From positions 1 to 64,000 of the forward strand of contig JAABRL010000004.1 in assembly GCA_011390935.1 (NCBI GenBank): a DNA stretch of 64,000 bases. The letters are read 5' to 3'. Below, piece after piece: positions 8,621 to 17,926 of the stretch. A model generated the notes under the pieces. It was not told the origin of the DNA. It saw nothing but the letters and a program-made list of their open reading frames with translations, and did not search any database. The translations under genes and the position numbers were made by a program. This DNA comes from Gemmatimonas sp. (lineage in GTDB: Bacteria > Gemmatimonadota > Gemmatimonadetes > Gemmatimonadales > Gemmatimonadaceae). Each line of letters starts with the position of its first letter. The first letter of the stretch is position 1.

Positions 8621-9358
8621 TCAGGTCCCCCAGCCGCCCCCGAACTCCAACGTTCGCGCGATGACACGGACGAGCCGGTCGGCGGCGCCCATCCAGTTGC
8701 GCTCCGTCGCCTGTTCGGCGGCCGGTGCGTCAGCGCGCCGAATCGCCTCGATGATGTTCTCGTGTTCGCGCACGGACTCGGGCGTCTCGGCCACCAGTCC
8801 GGAGTAGACGCGCTCATAGCGCTCAGCCTGCGCGTTCATGACCTCGTGCGAGGCACGCAGTCGCGGCCCGGCCGCGCTGCGCACGAGCTCGCGGTGGAAC
8901 TCGCCGTGCAGGACGTGCAACCTGGACACGGCACCTTCCATGTCGTCGGGGGCGCATGCGCTCAAGTGTGCATTGATGGTCGTGAGTCGATCGGCGAGCG
9001 CGAGGCGTTCGCCCTCTGGCAGCTGGGCGGCGCGGCGTGCGGCGAGGCTCTCCATCTTGCCCAACAGCTCGAACAGTTCGCGTCCGTCCTCTCGACGAAG
9101 CGGGGCGACGAGTGGGACGGCTCGTGCCAGCGCTTCGTCGCTCACCACGTAGCCTTCCTGCCGCAGCCGCTGGATGGCGCTGCGCACGGGAGTGCGGCTG
9201 ATGCCGAGCGCGGTCGCGAGCGCGGCTTCCACGAGGCGGCTGCCGGGCGCGAGTCGCCCGCTCACGATGAGGTCGCGCACGCGGACGTACGCGTCGTCGG
9301 AGGCGAGGGTGGGGCCGCGCGCGACTCGGGGACGCGGGAGGGCCTTCTTGAGAGCCAT
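8621..9358 (-). CDS. GntR-superfamily regulator, FCD/FadR-like
   Basis: A 245-residue transcription factor. The N-terminal winged helix has the GntR pattern VRDLIVSGRLAPGSRLVEAALATALGISRTPVRSAIQRLRQEGYV. It is followed by an all-helical FCD effector domain (from ~90) that in relatives binds a metal and a small carboxylic acid. It is divergent from the operon at 9438-20598 and 79 bases from it, so it very likely controls that operon in response to its substrate. ATG 9358 (MALKKALPRP) was preferred over an upstream in-frame ATG. TACCAT (9365-9370, reverse strand) ends 6 bases before it, consistent with leaderless initiation, whereas the upstream start would overlap this box. Confidence 0.85.
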   Translation of the reverse strand: MALKKALPRPRVARGPTLASDDAYVRVRDLIVSGRLAPGSRLVEAALATALGISRTPVRSAIQRLRQEGYVVSDEALARAVPLVAPLRREDGRELFELLGKMESLAARRAAQLPEGERLALADRLTTINAHLSACAPDDMEGAVSRLHVLHGEFHRELVRSAAGPRLRASHEVMNAQAERYERVYSGLVAETPESVREHENIIEAIRRADAPAAEQATERNWMGAADRLVRVIARTLEFGGGWGT

Positions 9359-9402
9359 GGCATGATGGTAACACATTTTCCGACAACGAGATAGGGTATG
9401 AT

Positions 9403-9432
9403 TTGTCATATTGTACACAAAATGGTATACTA
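9403..9432 (+). promoter_or_regulatory. Promoter and overlapping FCD-regulator operators
   Basis: The boxes TTGTCA (9403-9408) and TATACT (9426-9431) are 17 bases apart, a near-consensus promoter. The -10 box ends 6 bases before ATG 9438, so transcription should start on or next to the start codon. Two half-related dyads overlap it: TTGTACACAA (9411-9420, form TTGT-N2-ACAA) and TGGTATACTA (9423-9432, close to TGGT-N2-ACCA). Their centres are 12 bases apart. This dyad form is typical for FCD regulators; binding is inferred. Confidence 0.7.
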
Positions 9433-9437
9433 AAGAA

Positions 9438-10868
9438 ATGCCAGACTCTCAGCCGCGCGACGCCGCGCCCGACGGCCTCATGTCCCGCCTGGTTGCCTTG
9501 CTGGGCGACCGATGCACGGCGACCGCCAGCGAACGCGAGCGACACGGCCGTGGTGAAGGGCGCCGCGACCTGCATCTGCCCGACGTCGTGGTGTTTCCGC
9601 ACACCACCGCCGAGGTCGCCGAGATCATGCGCCTGTGCAGTGAGGCACGCGTGCCGGTGGTGCCGTTTGGGGCGGGCAGTTCGCTTGAGGGGCAGGTGAC
9701 CGCCCTGCGCGGCGGCGTGAGTGTGGACCTCTCCGGCATGCAGCGCATCGTGCGCACCAGTGTGGCGGACCTGGATGTCACGGTCGAAGCGGGCGTCACC
9801 CGTGGACAGCTCGTGCGCGCCTTCGAGGGCACCGGCGCCACATTCTTCATCGATCCCGGTGCCGACGCCACGATTGGCGGCATGCTCGCCACTGGCGCAT
9901 CGGGCACCACCACGGTGCGCTACGGCACCATGCGCGAAAATGTGCTCGGACTCACGGTAGTGCTCGCCGACGGCCGCGTGATTCATACCGGAGGACGTGC
10001 GCGCAAGTCATCGGCCGGCTACGATCTCACGCGGCTGTTCGTCGGCTCGGAAGGCACGCTTGGCATCATCACCGAGGCCACGCTGCGACTGCATCCGGTG
10101 CCTGATGCCATCGCCGCCATGATCGTGCGCTTCGACAGCGTGGATGCGGCGGTCGGCATGGTGGTGGCCATGCAGCAGTGTGCGCTACCATTGGCGCGCA
10201 TGGAGCTGCTCGATGCGATCACGGTGCGCTCGCTGAACGCGTTTCTCGATGCAGGCCTCCCCGAGGCACCGCTGCTGTTTCTCGAGATCCATGCGTCGAG
10301 CGGCGCGTCACGCGATGAACAGCTGCACGCCGTGCACGAACTGCTCGACGGATTCGGTGGCACGGTGCACCAGACGGCGATCACCGAAACGGATCGGCAG
10401 CGTCTGTGGGAGGCACGGCACAAAACGTTCTACGCGGGTGCGGCCTCGCGTCCCGGTGTCGATGTGATCACCACCGATGTGTGCGTGCCGATTTCGGCGC
10501 TGCCGGCGTGCATCGCAGAGACACGCGCCGATCTGGCGCGGCTGGGGCTCACGCCGCCGCTCGTGGGGCACGTGGGCGACGGCAACTTTCACCTGCTGCT
10601 GCATGTGGACCGCAGTGACGCAGCCGAGTCAGCCATGATCGAGGCGTTCGTGGTGCGACTGACGGCGCGCGCGCTGCACCACGGCGGCACCTGTACCGGT
10701 GAACACGGCATCGGCATCGGCAAACGCGAATCGCTGCGCAAGGAGCACGGCGACGCGCTCACCGTGATGCGCGCGATCAAGCAGGCCCTCGATCCGCACG
10801 GACTGATGAACCCCGGCAAGATTCTGCCGGATGACGACCTGATTCCCCTGCCAGGAGGTGCCGCATGA
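9438..10868 (+). CDS. FAD-linked 2-hydroxyacid dehydrogenase (GlcD/D-LDH/D2HGDH family)
   Basis: A 476-residue flavoprotein of the VAO/PCMH FAD family. The FAD-binding blocks PVVPFGAGSSLEGQ, DPGADATIGGMLATGASGTTTVRYG and SSAGYDLTRLFVGSEGTLGIITEATL are present. The C-terminal cap carries GHVGDGNFHLLLHVD and CTGEHGIGIGKRE, with the metal/substrate histidines of D-lactate, glycolate-subunit-D and D-2-hydroxyglutarate dehydrogenases. It oxidises a D-2-hydroxy acid to the 2-oxo acid. With a possible 2-oxoadipate dioxygenase next door, D-2-hydroxyglutarate is an attractive substrate, but this is inference. ATG 9438 was chosen because the -10 box excludes the earlier ATG. It is the first gene of a six-gene operon and overlaps the next by ATGA. 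Confidence 0.85.
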   Translation: MPDSQPRDAAPDGLMSRLVALLGDRCTATASERERHGRGEGRRDLHLPDVVVFPHTTAEVAEIMRLCSEARVPVVPFGAGSSLEGQVTALRGGVSVDLSGMQRIVRTSVADLDVTVEAGVTRGQLVRAFEGTGATFFIDPGADATIGGMLATGASGTTTVRYGTMRENVLGLTVVLADGRVIHTGGRARKSSAGYDLTRLFVGSEGTLGIITEATLRLHPVPDAIAAMIVRFDSVDAAVGMVVAMQQCALPLARMELLDAITVRSLNAFLDAGLPEAPLLFLEIHASSGASRDEQLHAVHELLDGFGGTVHQTAITETDRQRLWEARHKTFYAGAASRPGVDVITTDVCVPISALPACIAETRADLARLGLTPPLVGHVGDGNFHLLLHVDRSDAAESAMIEAFVVRLTARALHHGGTCTGEHGIGIGKRESLRKEHGDALTVMRAIKQALDPHGLMNPGKILPDDDLIPLPGGAA

Positions 10869-12241
10869 GCTTTGCCCCGGGAGCGTTGCTGGAACCCGTC
10901 GCGCCGTGGGTGGTGCAACCCGAAGCGGACGCGCTGGTGCAAGGACTACTGCAGGAGGCGCTGGCCGCGCTGCCCGAGGCGGCGGCGTTTCGCACGCGGT
11001 TGCACGCGGAGACCGGCATTCGACTCGTGGACATTCTCGACCACATCGTGGTGCCGTCGTCGCGGGTGACACGAGCGCTGCTCGAGCGCACCGGCTTCAC
11101 GGTGCGTGGGAACTCGCCCATGATCGGCGTGCATGAGCGGGGCATCTTCCCTGATCTCGTGGTGCGGGATCAGGCGCGGCTCACGTTGGCGATGCAGGTG
11201 GAATCGGTGGCCGATTTCTGCGCGGCGCAGCAGCTCGACGTGCCGATCGAGGGGGCGCCGGGCGGGACGTATCGCCACGCCATCGCGTGGCAGAATGCAC
11301 AGGCGGTGCTGTCGGTGGTGGAGCGACATGGGCACGTGGGCTTCGAGCTGCCGGTGCACGAGCCGGCGCAGCTGGTGGCGGCGCAGTCGCATCTGGAGGC
11401 CTTCCGTCGCCGTCGTCGGCACTTTGCCGACACGGGCGCCGGATTCGATGCCACCGAGGCGCTGGTTCGACAGGCCGTGGAGGCGCTGGGGCCGCACTGG
11501 ACATGCGCGCTGTTTCTGCGGGCCGAGCGCGAGTATTGGGAGCGGCGCAACCATGCGGCGCGTGTGCAGAAGGCACGGCAGGATGCGCTGGGCCTCGGCT
11601 GGTGCAACGATGACCATCACACCTACGACGCGTCGCGCGAGTGGTTCCATCGCACGATCGGGTTGCTGGAGCTGCTCGGCTTTCGCTGCCGTGAGCGCTT
11701 CTATGCCGGCGCCGAAGCCGGGTGGGGCTCGCAGATTCTCGAGCAGCCGGTCCTGGGCACGGTGATCTTCGCCGACATCGACCTCGCGCCCAACGAACTC
11801 GAGGGCGATTTCGCGCACGCGCCCGACATGCAACCGCTGTCCACCATGCGCCGCGCGGGCCTGTGGTGCGCGTTGCACGGCGAGTCGATGCTGGAGGCGG
11901 GGATCAACCATCTCGAATGCACCTACGACCAGGTGGCGCTGCGCGCACAGCTGCAGGAGGCTGGCGTGCAGATGATGGCCCCGTTCTCCAACTTTCCGCA
12001 CCTGTATCAGGAGCTCACCGAAGGCGAATGGTGGCCGGTGCGCCCGGAGCGCATTGACGCGCTGCTGGCGTCCGGCATCATCACCGAGGACGCGGCGCGC
12101 GATTTCCGGGAGCGTGGAGCGATCGGCTCGCACCTGGAGAATCTGGAGCGCAACTTCGGCTACAAGGGGTTCAATCAGCCCGGCATCAGTCAGGTGCTGC
12201 GCATCATCGACCCGCGCGAGTTCGTCCCAGTCTCCGAGTAA
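10865..12241 (+). CDS. Possible HglS/DUF1338-like metal dioxygenase
   Basis: A 458-residue cytoplasmic protein I cannot assign with certainty. Features recalling the DUF1338 family (2-oxoadipate dioxygenase/decarboxylase HglS, a vicinal-oxygen-chelate fold) are an early His in DILDHIVVPS (His60), a mid-C-terminal HGESMLEAGINHLECTYDQ (His349) followed by RAQLQEAGVQM, and a late PHLYQELTEG acidic block. HglS turns 2-oxoadipate into D-2-hydroxyglutarate, the substrate of some enzymes like the preceding gene product, and the next gene resembles pipecolate oxidase. That would make a lysine-pipecolate route. It is translationally coupled by ATGA to the gene before, with a strong AGGAGG site at 10853-10858. 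Alternative: another VOC-fold enzyme. Confidence 0.6.
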   Translation: MSFAPGALLEPVAPWVVQPEADALVQGLLQEALAALPEAAAFRTRLHAETGIRLVDILDHIVVPSSRVTRALLERTGFTVRGNSPMIGVHERGIFPDLVVRDQARLTLAMQVESVADFCAAQQLDVPIEGAPGGTYRHAIAWQNAQAVLSVVERHGHVGFELPVHEPAQLVAAQSHLEAFRRRRRHFADTGAGFDATEALVRQAVEALGPHWTCALFLRAEREYWERRNHAARVQKARQDALGLGWCNDDHHTYDASREWFHRTIGLLELLGFRCRERFYAGAEAGWGSQILEQPVLGTVIFADIDLAPNELEGDFAHAPDMQPLSTMRRAGLWCALHGESMLEAGINHLECTYDQVALRAQLQEAGVQMMAPFSNFPHLYQELTEGEWWPVRPERIDALLASGIITEDAARDFRERGAIGSHLENLERNFGYKGFNQPGISQVLRIIDPREFVPVSE

Positions 12242-12244
12242 CGC

Positions 12245-13378
12245 ATGGCGCCGTATGACGTGATCGTCGTTGGGGTGGGCGGTATGGGGAGCGCCGTGGC
12301 GGCGCACTGTGCCGCGCGCGGGCAGCGCGTGCTGGCCCTTGAACAGCATGCGATCGGGCACGAGTACGGCTCGTCGCATGGGCTGACGCGCATCATCCGC
12401 CTCGCCTATTTCGAACATCCGTCGTATGTGCCGCTGCTGCGGCGAGCGTTCGCACTCTGGCGTGAACTGGAGCAGGGGCTCGACGAGCCGCTGCTGCACG
12501 TCACCGGCGCCCTCGATGTGGGGTGGGCAGGCAGCGAGGTGTTCGAGGGCTCGCTGCGCAGCTGCCTCGAGCACGGATTACCGCACGAGGTGCTGGATGC
12601 GCCGGCGCTGGCCGCGCGCTTCCCCGGGTGGCGCCCTGCCGACAACGCCATGGCGGTGCTGCAGCCGGATGGTGGGTTTCTCACGCCGGAGCGGTGCATC
12701 GCGGCGCACGTGGCACGGGCGCAAGGGTTCGGAGCCACCGTACGCGAACACACGCGCGTCTCGGGATGGCATGCACACAACGGCAGCGTGCAGGTGAACA
12801 CCGCCGATGGCACGTTCGAAGCCGGCCAGCTCGTGCTCACTGCGGGCCCGTGGATGAGCGACATCGCTCCCACACTTGGGCCGCTGCTCATGCCTGAGCG
12901 GCAGGTGCTCGGCTGGTTCGGCATCAGTGATCGACCGGCCTTCGCGCCCGCGCACTTTCCCGTGTTCGTGCTCGATGCAATCGAAGGGCGCTACTACGGG
13001 TTCCCCGAGTACGGCATTCCGGGGTTCAAGATCGGCCTGTATCACCACCACGCCGAACGTGTGCACCCCGACACGATGGACCGCAGCTGCACGGCCGCGG
13101 ATGAAGCGGCGTTGCGCGCGGCGGTGCAGCGGTACTTCCCGGCAGCGAACGGCGCGCTGCAGCACGCACGCGCGTGTCTGTTCACCAACACGCCCGACGA
13201 GCACTTCATCATCGACCGGGCGCCAAACGCACCGGAAGTCCTGCTGGTGTCTCCGTGCTCCGGACACGGCTTCAAGTTCTGCAGCGTGATCGGCGAGATC
13301 TGCGCCGATCTGGTCGTGCGCGGCAATACCGACCACGACATCGCCCTCTTTCGGCTGGATCGTTTCTCTCGCACGTGA
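12245..13378 (+). CDS. Monomeric sarcosine/pipecolate oxidase-like flavoenzyme
   Basis: A 377-residue amine oxidase of the MSOX family, which includes sarcosine oxidase, N-methyl-amino-acid oxidases and L-pipecolate oxidase. The N-terminal Rossmann motif is DVIVVGVGGMGSA, with GSSHGLTRIIRLAY after it. The covalent FAD attachment cysteine is Cys311 in CLFTNTPDEHFIID. The C-terminus CSGHGFKFCSVIGEICADL is also diagnostic. It oxidises a secondary amino acid to an imine or aldehyde plus hydrogen peroxide. It starts 3 bases after the previous stop. Which amine is used cannot be told; the neighbours make pipecolate or an N-alkyl amino acid plausible. Confidence 0.88.
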   Translation: MAPYDVIVVGVGGMGSAVAAHCAARGQRVLALEQHAIGHEYGSSHGLTRIIRLAYFEHPSYVPLLRRAFALWRELEQGLDEPLLHVTGALDVGWAGSEVFEGSLRSCLEHGLPHEVLDAPALAARFPGWRPADNAMAVLQPDGGFLTPERCIAAHVARAQGFGATVREHTRVSGWHAHNGSVQVNTADGTFEAGQLVLTAGPWMSDIAPTLGPLLMPERQVLGWFGISDRPAFAPAHFPVFVLDAIEGRYYGFPEYGIPGFKIGLYHHHAERVHPDTMDRSCTAADEAALRAAVQRYFPAANGALQHARACLFTNTPDEHFIIDRAPNAPEVLLVSPCSGHGFKFCSVIGEICADLVVRGNTDHDIALFRLDRFSRT

Positions 13379-13383
13379 CCCAC

Positions 13384-16300
13384 ATGCGCGCACGCTTTGC
13401 ACTGCGATGGGCCGCGAGTGCGGCACTGCTGATCGGCTCGGCCCCGCTCTTCGCGCAGCCCGGTGGCGCTCCTTCGTCACTGCCGACGCGCGCCGACTCG
13501 TTCACCGTGCGCGAGGGCACGTGGATGTCGCTGGACATCGCGCCCGATGCGCGCACGATCGCGTTCGAGCTGCTCGGTGATGTGTACACGGTGCCGGCAG
13601 CTGGAGGCACCGCCCGCGCGCTGTTCACCGGCTCGGCGTTCCAGTCGCAGCCGCGCTACTCGCCCGATGGCTCGCGCCTCGTGTTCGTCTCCGACGAGAG
13701 TGGCACCGACAACCTGTGGGTGGCCAACGCCGATGGGTCGTCACCGCGTCGGCTGTCGAATGTGCCGCGCGCGCTCATCATGTCACCGACCTGGTCGGCC
13801 GATGGCGCGGCGGTGTTCGCGACCGTGGTGAGCGCGCGCGTCGCCGAGCTGTGGCGCTTCGATGCCGCCACGGGCGACGGGGCGGTGTTCGTGCCCAACG
13901 GCAATGGCCCGCCGGCGCCGCTCGTCTCTGCGCCGGCTCCTGGCCCGTACTCGGCGCACGCCAGCGCCGATGGACGCTGGTTGTACTACACGAGCGTGAC
14001 GCCACGCCCGTATGGCAGCCGGATGGGGGCGTCGAGTGGTGTGGTGCGCCGAGCCCTCGCTGGCGGTGCGGAAGAGCGTCTGGTGCTCGAGGAGCCGTTC
14101 GCCATGGCGCCGGTCACGTCGCGCGATGGCCGCTGGCTGGTGTACGCGGCGCAGAGTGAGGGGCGCACCGGACTGCGAGTGCGCGACCTGCGCACGGAAA
14201 CCGAGCGGTGGCTGCGCTACCCGTTGCAGCGCAATGAACTCGAAGCACGCGCGTCACGCGATGTGCTGCCGGGGTATGCGATCACGCCGTCGAGTGATGC
14301 CGTGATCGTGGCGTTCGATGGACAGCTGCAGCGCATCGCGCTCGCTACCGGGGAGGCAGAGGCAATCCCGTTTTTTGCATCCGTGCGCGTGTCGCTGCCC
14401 GAGCCGTTCCGTGTGACGCACCGCATTGCGCACGGTGATGATGCCACCTCGGTCCGCGGCCGCATGGTGCAGCAGCCGGCGCTGTCGCCCAACGGGCGAT
14501 TGGCCTTCTCGCTGTTCGCGCGGCTCTACGTGCGCGACGGGTCGCGTGCGCCGCAGCGCGTGACGCGCGACAGTGCGCCGCGCGAGTTCATGCCGGCGTG
14601 GTCGGCCGACGGTCGCCAACTCGCATACGTGACGTGGGATCGTGAAGGCGGGCACCTGTTCACGGTGCCTGCCGGCGGCGGCGCGCCCACTCGACTGTCG
14701 CGCGCCCCCGCGCTGTGGATGGATCCGGTGTGGAGCCCGGACGGCTCGGCGATCTACGCGCTGCGCGCGCCGGTGACGTCGGCACGCGCACAGCCGCTGC
14801 CCGTGCCGAGCGATGCGGTCGTGGTGCGAGTGTCGGTGAGCACCGGAGTGGTGGATACGATCATGCGTGCCGAGGGGATGCGGCATCCGCACTTTGCCAC
14901 GCTCGTGGCTGGCGAGGCACCGCGTCTCGCATTCACCGGGCCGGCGGGGCTGGTGTCGGTGCGCGCCGACGGGTCCGATCGACGCACGCACCTCCGACTG
15001 CCGCGTGTGGCGGGCCCGGCGGGCTCGCCGGGGCCGGTGGAGGTGCGCAGCAGCCCCGATGGCGCGCATGTGCTCGTGGTGGCAGGCGATCGGCTGCTAC
15101 TGGGTGCACGACCCGCGGAGGGCGGCGCGGAGCCGCCGATGTTCGATGTCTCGTCGGCCGAGCTGCTCACGGCCGATGCCCCCATGGGATTCGCGTGGGC
15201 ACCGGCGAGTGATTCCGCGATCTGGGTGGTGGGCTCCACCGTGCATGGGCGTACGGTGCCGCGCGGCGCAGTGGCCACCTCGCAGCGCATCGAGGTGCGA
15301 TTGCCGCGGGCGGTGTCGACGGGTACGCTCGTACTGCGTGGTGGCCGCGCCATCACCATGCGTGGCGATGAGGTGATCGACAACGCCGACATCGTCGTGG
15401 TGAACGATCGTATCGCCGCGGTTGGTGCGCGTGGCACCGTGTCGATCCCCGCTGGCGCTCGTGTCCTCGATGTGTCCGGCACCACGATCATGCCGGGGCT
15501 GGTGGATGTGCACGCGCACTGGCAACTCAGGCGCGAGCTGCTCGAACCGGAGAACCCGTCCACGTTTGCGAACCTCGCGTACGGCGTGACCACCATTCGC
15601 GATCCGCAAACGTTCGCCGACATATTCGCCTATGCCGATCTGGCGGCGATCGGCACCATGCCAAGCCCGCGCATCTTCTCCACGGGGCCTGGCGTATTCT
15701 CCGAGACCGACTTCCAGTCGCTCGATGATGCACGTCGCGTGCTGCGACGCTACACGAACGACTACGGCACGCATCTGCTCAAGAGCTATCTCGTGGGCAC
15801 GCGGCAGCAGCGGCAATGGGTCGTCGCCGCCAGCCGCGAACTCGGCCTCATCGTCACCGCCGAGGGTGGTGCCGATTCGAAAGAGGACATCACGCACGCA
15901 CTCGACGGGTTCAGCGGCAACGAACACGCGCTGCCTACGGCGCCGCTCTACGACGACGTGGTGCAGCTGCTCGCGCGCAGCGGGATCACGTACACACCCA
16001 CGCTCCTGGTATCATTCGGGGGCGCGCTGCCAATCTTCCGACTGCTGGCGCAGGAGCGGCCGGCGTCGGAGGCGAAGCTGCAGCGCTTCTTCCCGCGCAG
16101 CGAACTGTATCAGCGCACGGCCACGCGCCTGCTGGCCTTTGCGCCCGAAGACTACAACGACGCGGAGACGTCCGCGGGCGCGGCCGCAGTGCTCGCCGCG
16201 GGTGGACACGTGGCGCTCGGTGGGCACGGTGAAATGCAGGGGCTGCAGAATCACTGGGAAATGCGACTGCTGGCGCAGGGCGGCATGCCGCGGCACGACG

Positions 16301-17916
16301 TGCTGCGGGTCGCCACGCTGAACGGCGCGCGAGCCCTCGGCCTGGAGACGGATATCGGCAGTCTCGAGCCCGGCAAGCTGGCCGACCTGCTCGTGCTCGA
16401 TCGCGATCCGCTGCAGGATATCCGCAACACCACGGCCATTCGCTACGTGATGCTGGGTGGTGCGCTGCGTGATGGCGAAACGCTCGACCTGGTGGCGCCG
16501 CGTGCAGAACCGCTGCGCGCGCCGTGGTGGCGCGAACAAATGCCCGTGCCATCGGTGCGCGGTCCGGTGGCGTTCGATGAGCGCGCGGTGGAGGGCGCCG
16601 TGCGCGCCGAACTCGCTCGGCAGCGCATCCCCGGCGTCGGCGTGGCGATTCTGCGCGGCGATCAGACGCTGTTGGCCACCGGGTACGGCATGGCCAACCT
16701 CGAGCAGCAGGCGCCCGTGACCGCAACGACCATGTTCCAGTCGGGGTCGCTCGGCAAGATGTTCACGGCGGCCGGCGTCATGACCATGGTGGAGCGTGGT
16801 GAGCTTTCGCTCGACGCGTCGATCCGCCGATATCTGCCCGACGCGCCGGCGGCGTGGGACGCAATCACGGTGCGGCACCTCCTGTCGCACACGTCGGGCA
16901 TTCCCGACTACACCGGCGACCAGATGGACTATCGCCGCGACTTCACCGAGGCGCAGCTGGCCGCGCTCGCGTACACGTTGCCGTTGGAGTTCGCGCCGGG
17001 CACACGGTGGAACTACTCCAACACCGGCTACGTGCTGCTCGGCATCATCATGAGTCGCGTGAGCGGCCACCCGTACTGGGAGCTGTTGCGCGAGCGGGTG
17101 TTCACGCCAGCGGGCATGCCGAGTGCACGCGAGATCACCGAGGCCGATGTGGTGCCGCACCGTGCCTCTGGCTATCGCCTGCGTGGGAACGAGTTCGCGC
17201 ATCAGGAGTGGGTGTCCCCCACGCTCAATACCACGGCCGACGGCTCGCTGCTGTTGAGCGTCAACGATCTGGTGGCGTGGGCGCGCGTCATGCGCAGCCG
17301 AGGCGTGCTCTCTGCGGCGAGCTGGGAGACGATGCTCACCCCGATCACGCTCAACAGCGGCCGCACGCACCCGTACGGCTTCGCGTGGTTTCTCGACAGT
17401 CTTGGCGGGCAGGCCGTGGTGCAGCACGGCGGATCGTGGCAGGGCTTTCGTACGCAGTTCACGCGCTACGAGGGGAGCGACCTCACCATCGCCGTGATGG
17501 CCAACCTCAACGCGGCCGATCCGGTCGCGATTGCGAACGCGATTGCGACCGTCATCGACCCTGCGCTCGCGCCGCCAGCGCCGCCGAATGCGCCCATCGT
17601 GGATACCGCGCCGGCGTTCACCGCGCGCGTGCGTGCCATGTTGGAGAAGACCGCCCGCGGCGAGCTGGCTGTTTCGGACTTCGAGTTCGTGCGTGCCACC
17701 ACGTTGCCGCGCATGCGGGCGGCGTACGGCGGGCTGCTGGCGCCGCTCGGGGCACTCACGCGGTTGGAGCTGCTCGCCGAGGGCACGGTGGCCGATGATC
17801 GTACGCGTCTGTATCGTGCCACCTACGGCGATACTCGCGTGTCCGTCTCGGTGCGCATCGGACCGGGCGGCGGGTTCACCGGATGGCAGCTCGCGCCGCT
17901 CGACCGTTCACCCTGA
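13384..17916 (+). CDS. Exported beta-propeller + amidohydrolase + serine hydrolase fusion
   Basis: A 1510-residue secreted protein with three enzymatic or binding modules. The signal peptide ends near residue 24 (ALLIGSAPLFAQ). Residues ~30-640 form a TolB/PD40 beta-propeller with recurring SPDGSRLVFVSDESGTDNLW-type blades. Residues ~650-1045 are an amidohydrolase with metal motif HAH at 710-712 (PGLVDVHAHW) and the C-terminal GSLEPGKLADLLVLDRDP. Residues ~1055-1400 are a class C beta-lactamase-like domain with Ser1122-x-x-Lys1125, Tyr1211-Ser-Asn and His1348-Gly-Gly. A short C-terminal domain follows. It lies 5 bases after the previous gene. It probably hydrolyses amide or peptide substrates outside the cytoplasm and feeds products to the operon. 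Confidence 0.85.
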   Translation: MRARFALRWAASAALLIGSAPLFAQPGGAPSSLPTRADSFTVREGTWMSLDIAPDARTIAFELLGDVYTVPAAGGTARALFTGSAFQSQPRYSPDGSRLVFVSDESGTDNLWVANADGSSPRRLSNVPRALIMSPTWSADGAAVFATVVSARVAELWRFDAATGDGAVFVPNGNGPPAPLVSAPAPGPYSAHASADGRWLYYTSVTPRPYGSRMGASSGVVRRALAGGAEERLVLEEPFAMAPVTSRDGRWLVYAAQSEGRTGLRVRDLRTETERWLRYPLQRNELEARASRDVLPGYAITPSSDAVIVAFDGQLQRIALATGEAEAIPFFASVRVSLPEPFRVTHRIAHGDDATSVRGRMVQQPALSPNGRLAFSLFARLYVRDGSRAPQRVTRDSAPREFMPAWSADGRQLAYVTWDREGGHLFTVPAGGGAPTRLSRAPALWMDPVWSPDGSAIYALRAPVTSARAQPLPVPSDAVVVRVSVSTGVVDTIMRAEGMRHPHFATLVAGEAPRLAFTGPAGLVSVRADGSDRRTHLRLPRVAGPAGSPGPVEVRSSPDGAHVLVVAGDRLLLGARPAEGGAEPPMFDVSSAELLTADAPMGFAWAPASDSAIWVVGSTVHGRTVPRGAVATSQRIEVRLPRAVSTGTLVLRGGRAITMRGDEVIDNADIVVVNDRIAAVGARGTVSIPAGARVLDVSGTTIMPGLVDVHAHWQLRRELLEPENPSTFANLAYGVTTIRDPQTFADIFAYADLAAIGTMPSPRIFSTGPGVFSETDFQSLDDARRVLRRYTNDYGTHLLKSYLVGTRQQRQWVVAASRELGLIVTAEGGADSKEDITHALDGFSGNEHALPTAPLYDDVVQLLARSGITYTPTLLVSFGGALPIFRLLAQERPASEAKLQRFFPRSELYQRTATRLLAFAPEDYNDAETSAGAAAVLAAGGHVALGGHGEMQGLQNHWEMRLLAQGGMPRHDVLRVATLNGARALGLETDIGSLEPGKLADLLVLDRDPLQDIRNTTAIRYVMLGGALRDGETLDLVAPRAEPLRAPWWREQMPVPSVRGPVAFDERAVEGAVRAELARQRIPGVGVAILRGDQTLLATGYGMANLEQQAPVTATTMFQSGSLGKMFTAAGVMTMVERGELSLDASIRRYLPDAPAAWDAITVRHLLSHTSGIPDYTGDQMDYRRDFTEAQLAALAYTLPLEFAPGTRWNYSNTGYVLLGIIMSRVSGHPYWELLRERVFTPAGMPSAREITEADVVPHRASGYRLRGNEFAHQEWVSPTLNTTADGSLLLSVNDLVAWARVMRSRGVLSAASWETMLTPITLNSGRTHPYGFAWFLDSLGGQAVVQHGGSWQGFRTQFTRYEGSDLTIAVMANLNAADPVAIANAIATVIDPALAPPAPPNAPIVDTAPAFTARVRAMLEKTARGELAVSDFEFVRATTLPRMRAAYGGLLAPLGALTRLELLAEGTVADDRTRLYRATYGDTRVSVSVRIGPGGGFTGWQLAPLDRSP

Positions 17917-17926
17917 GTCTCTGCTC

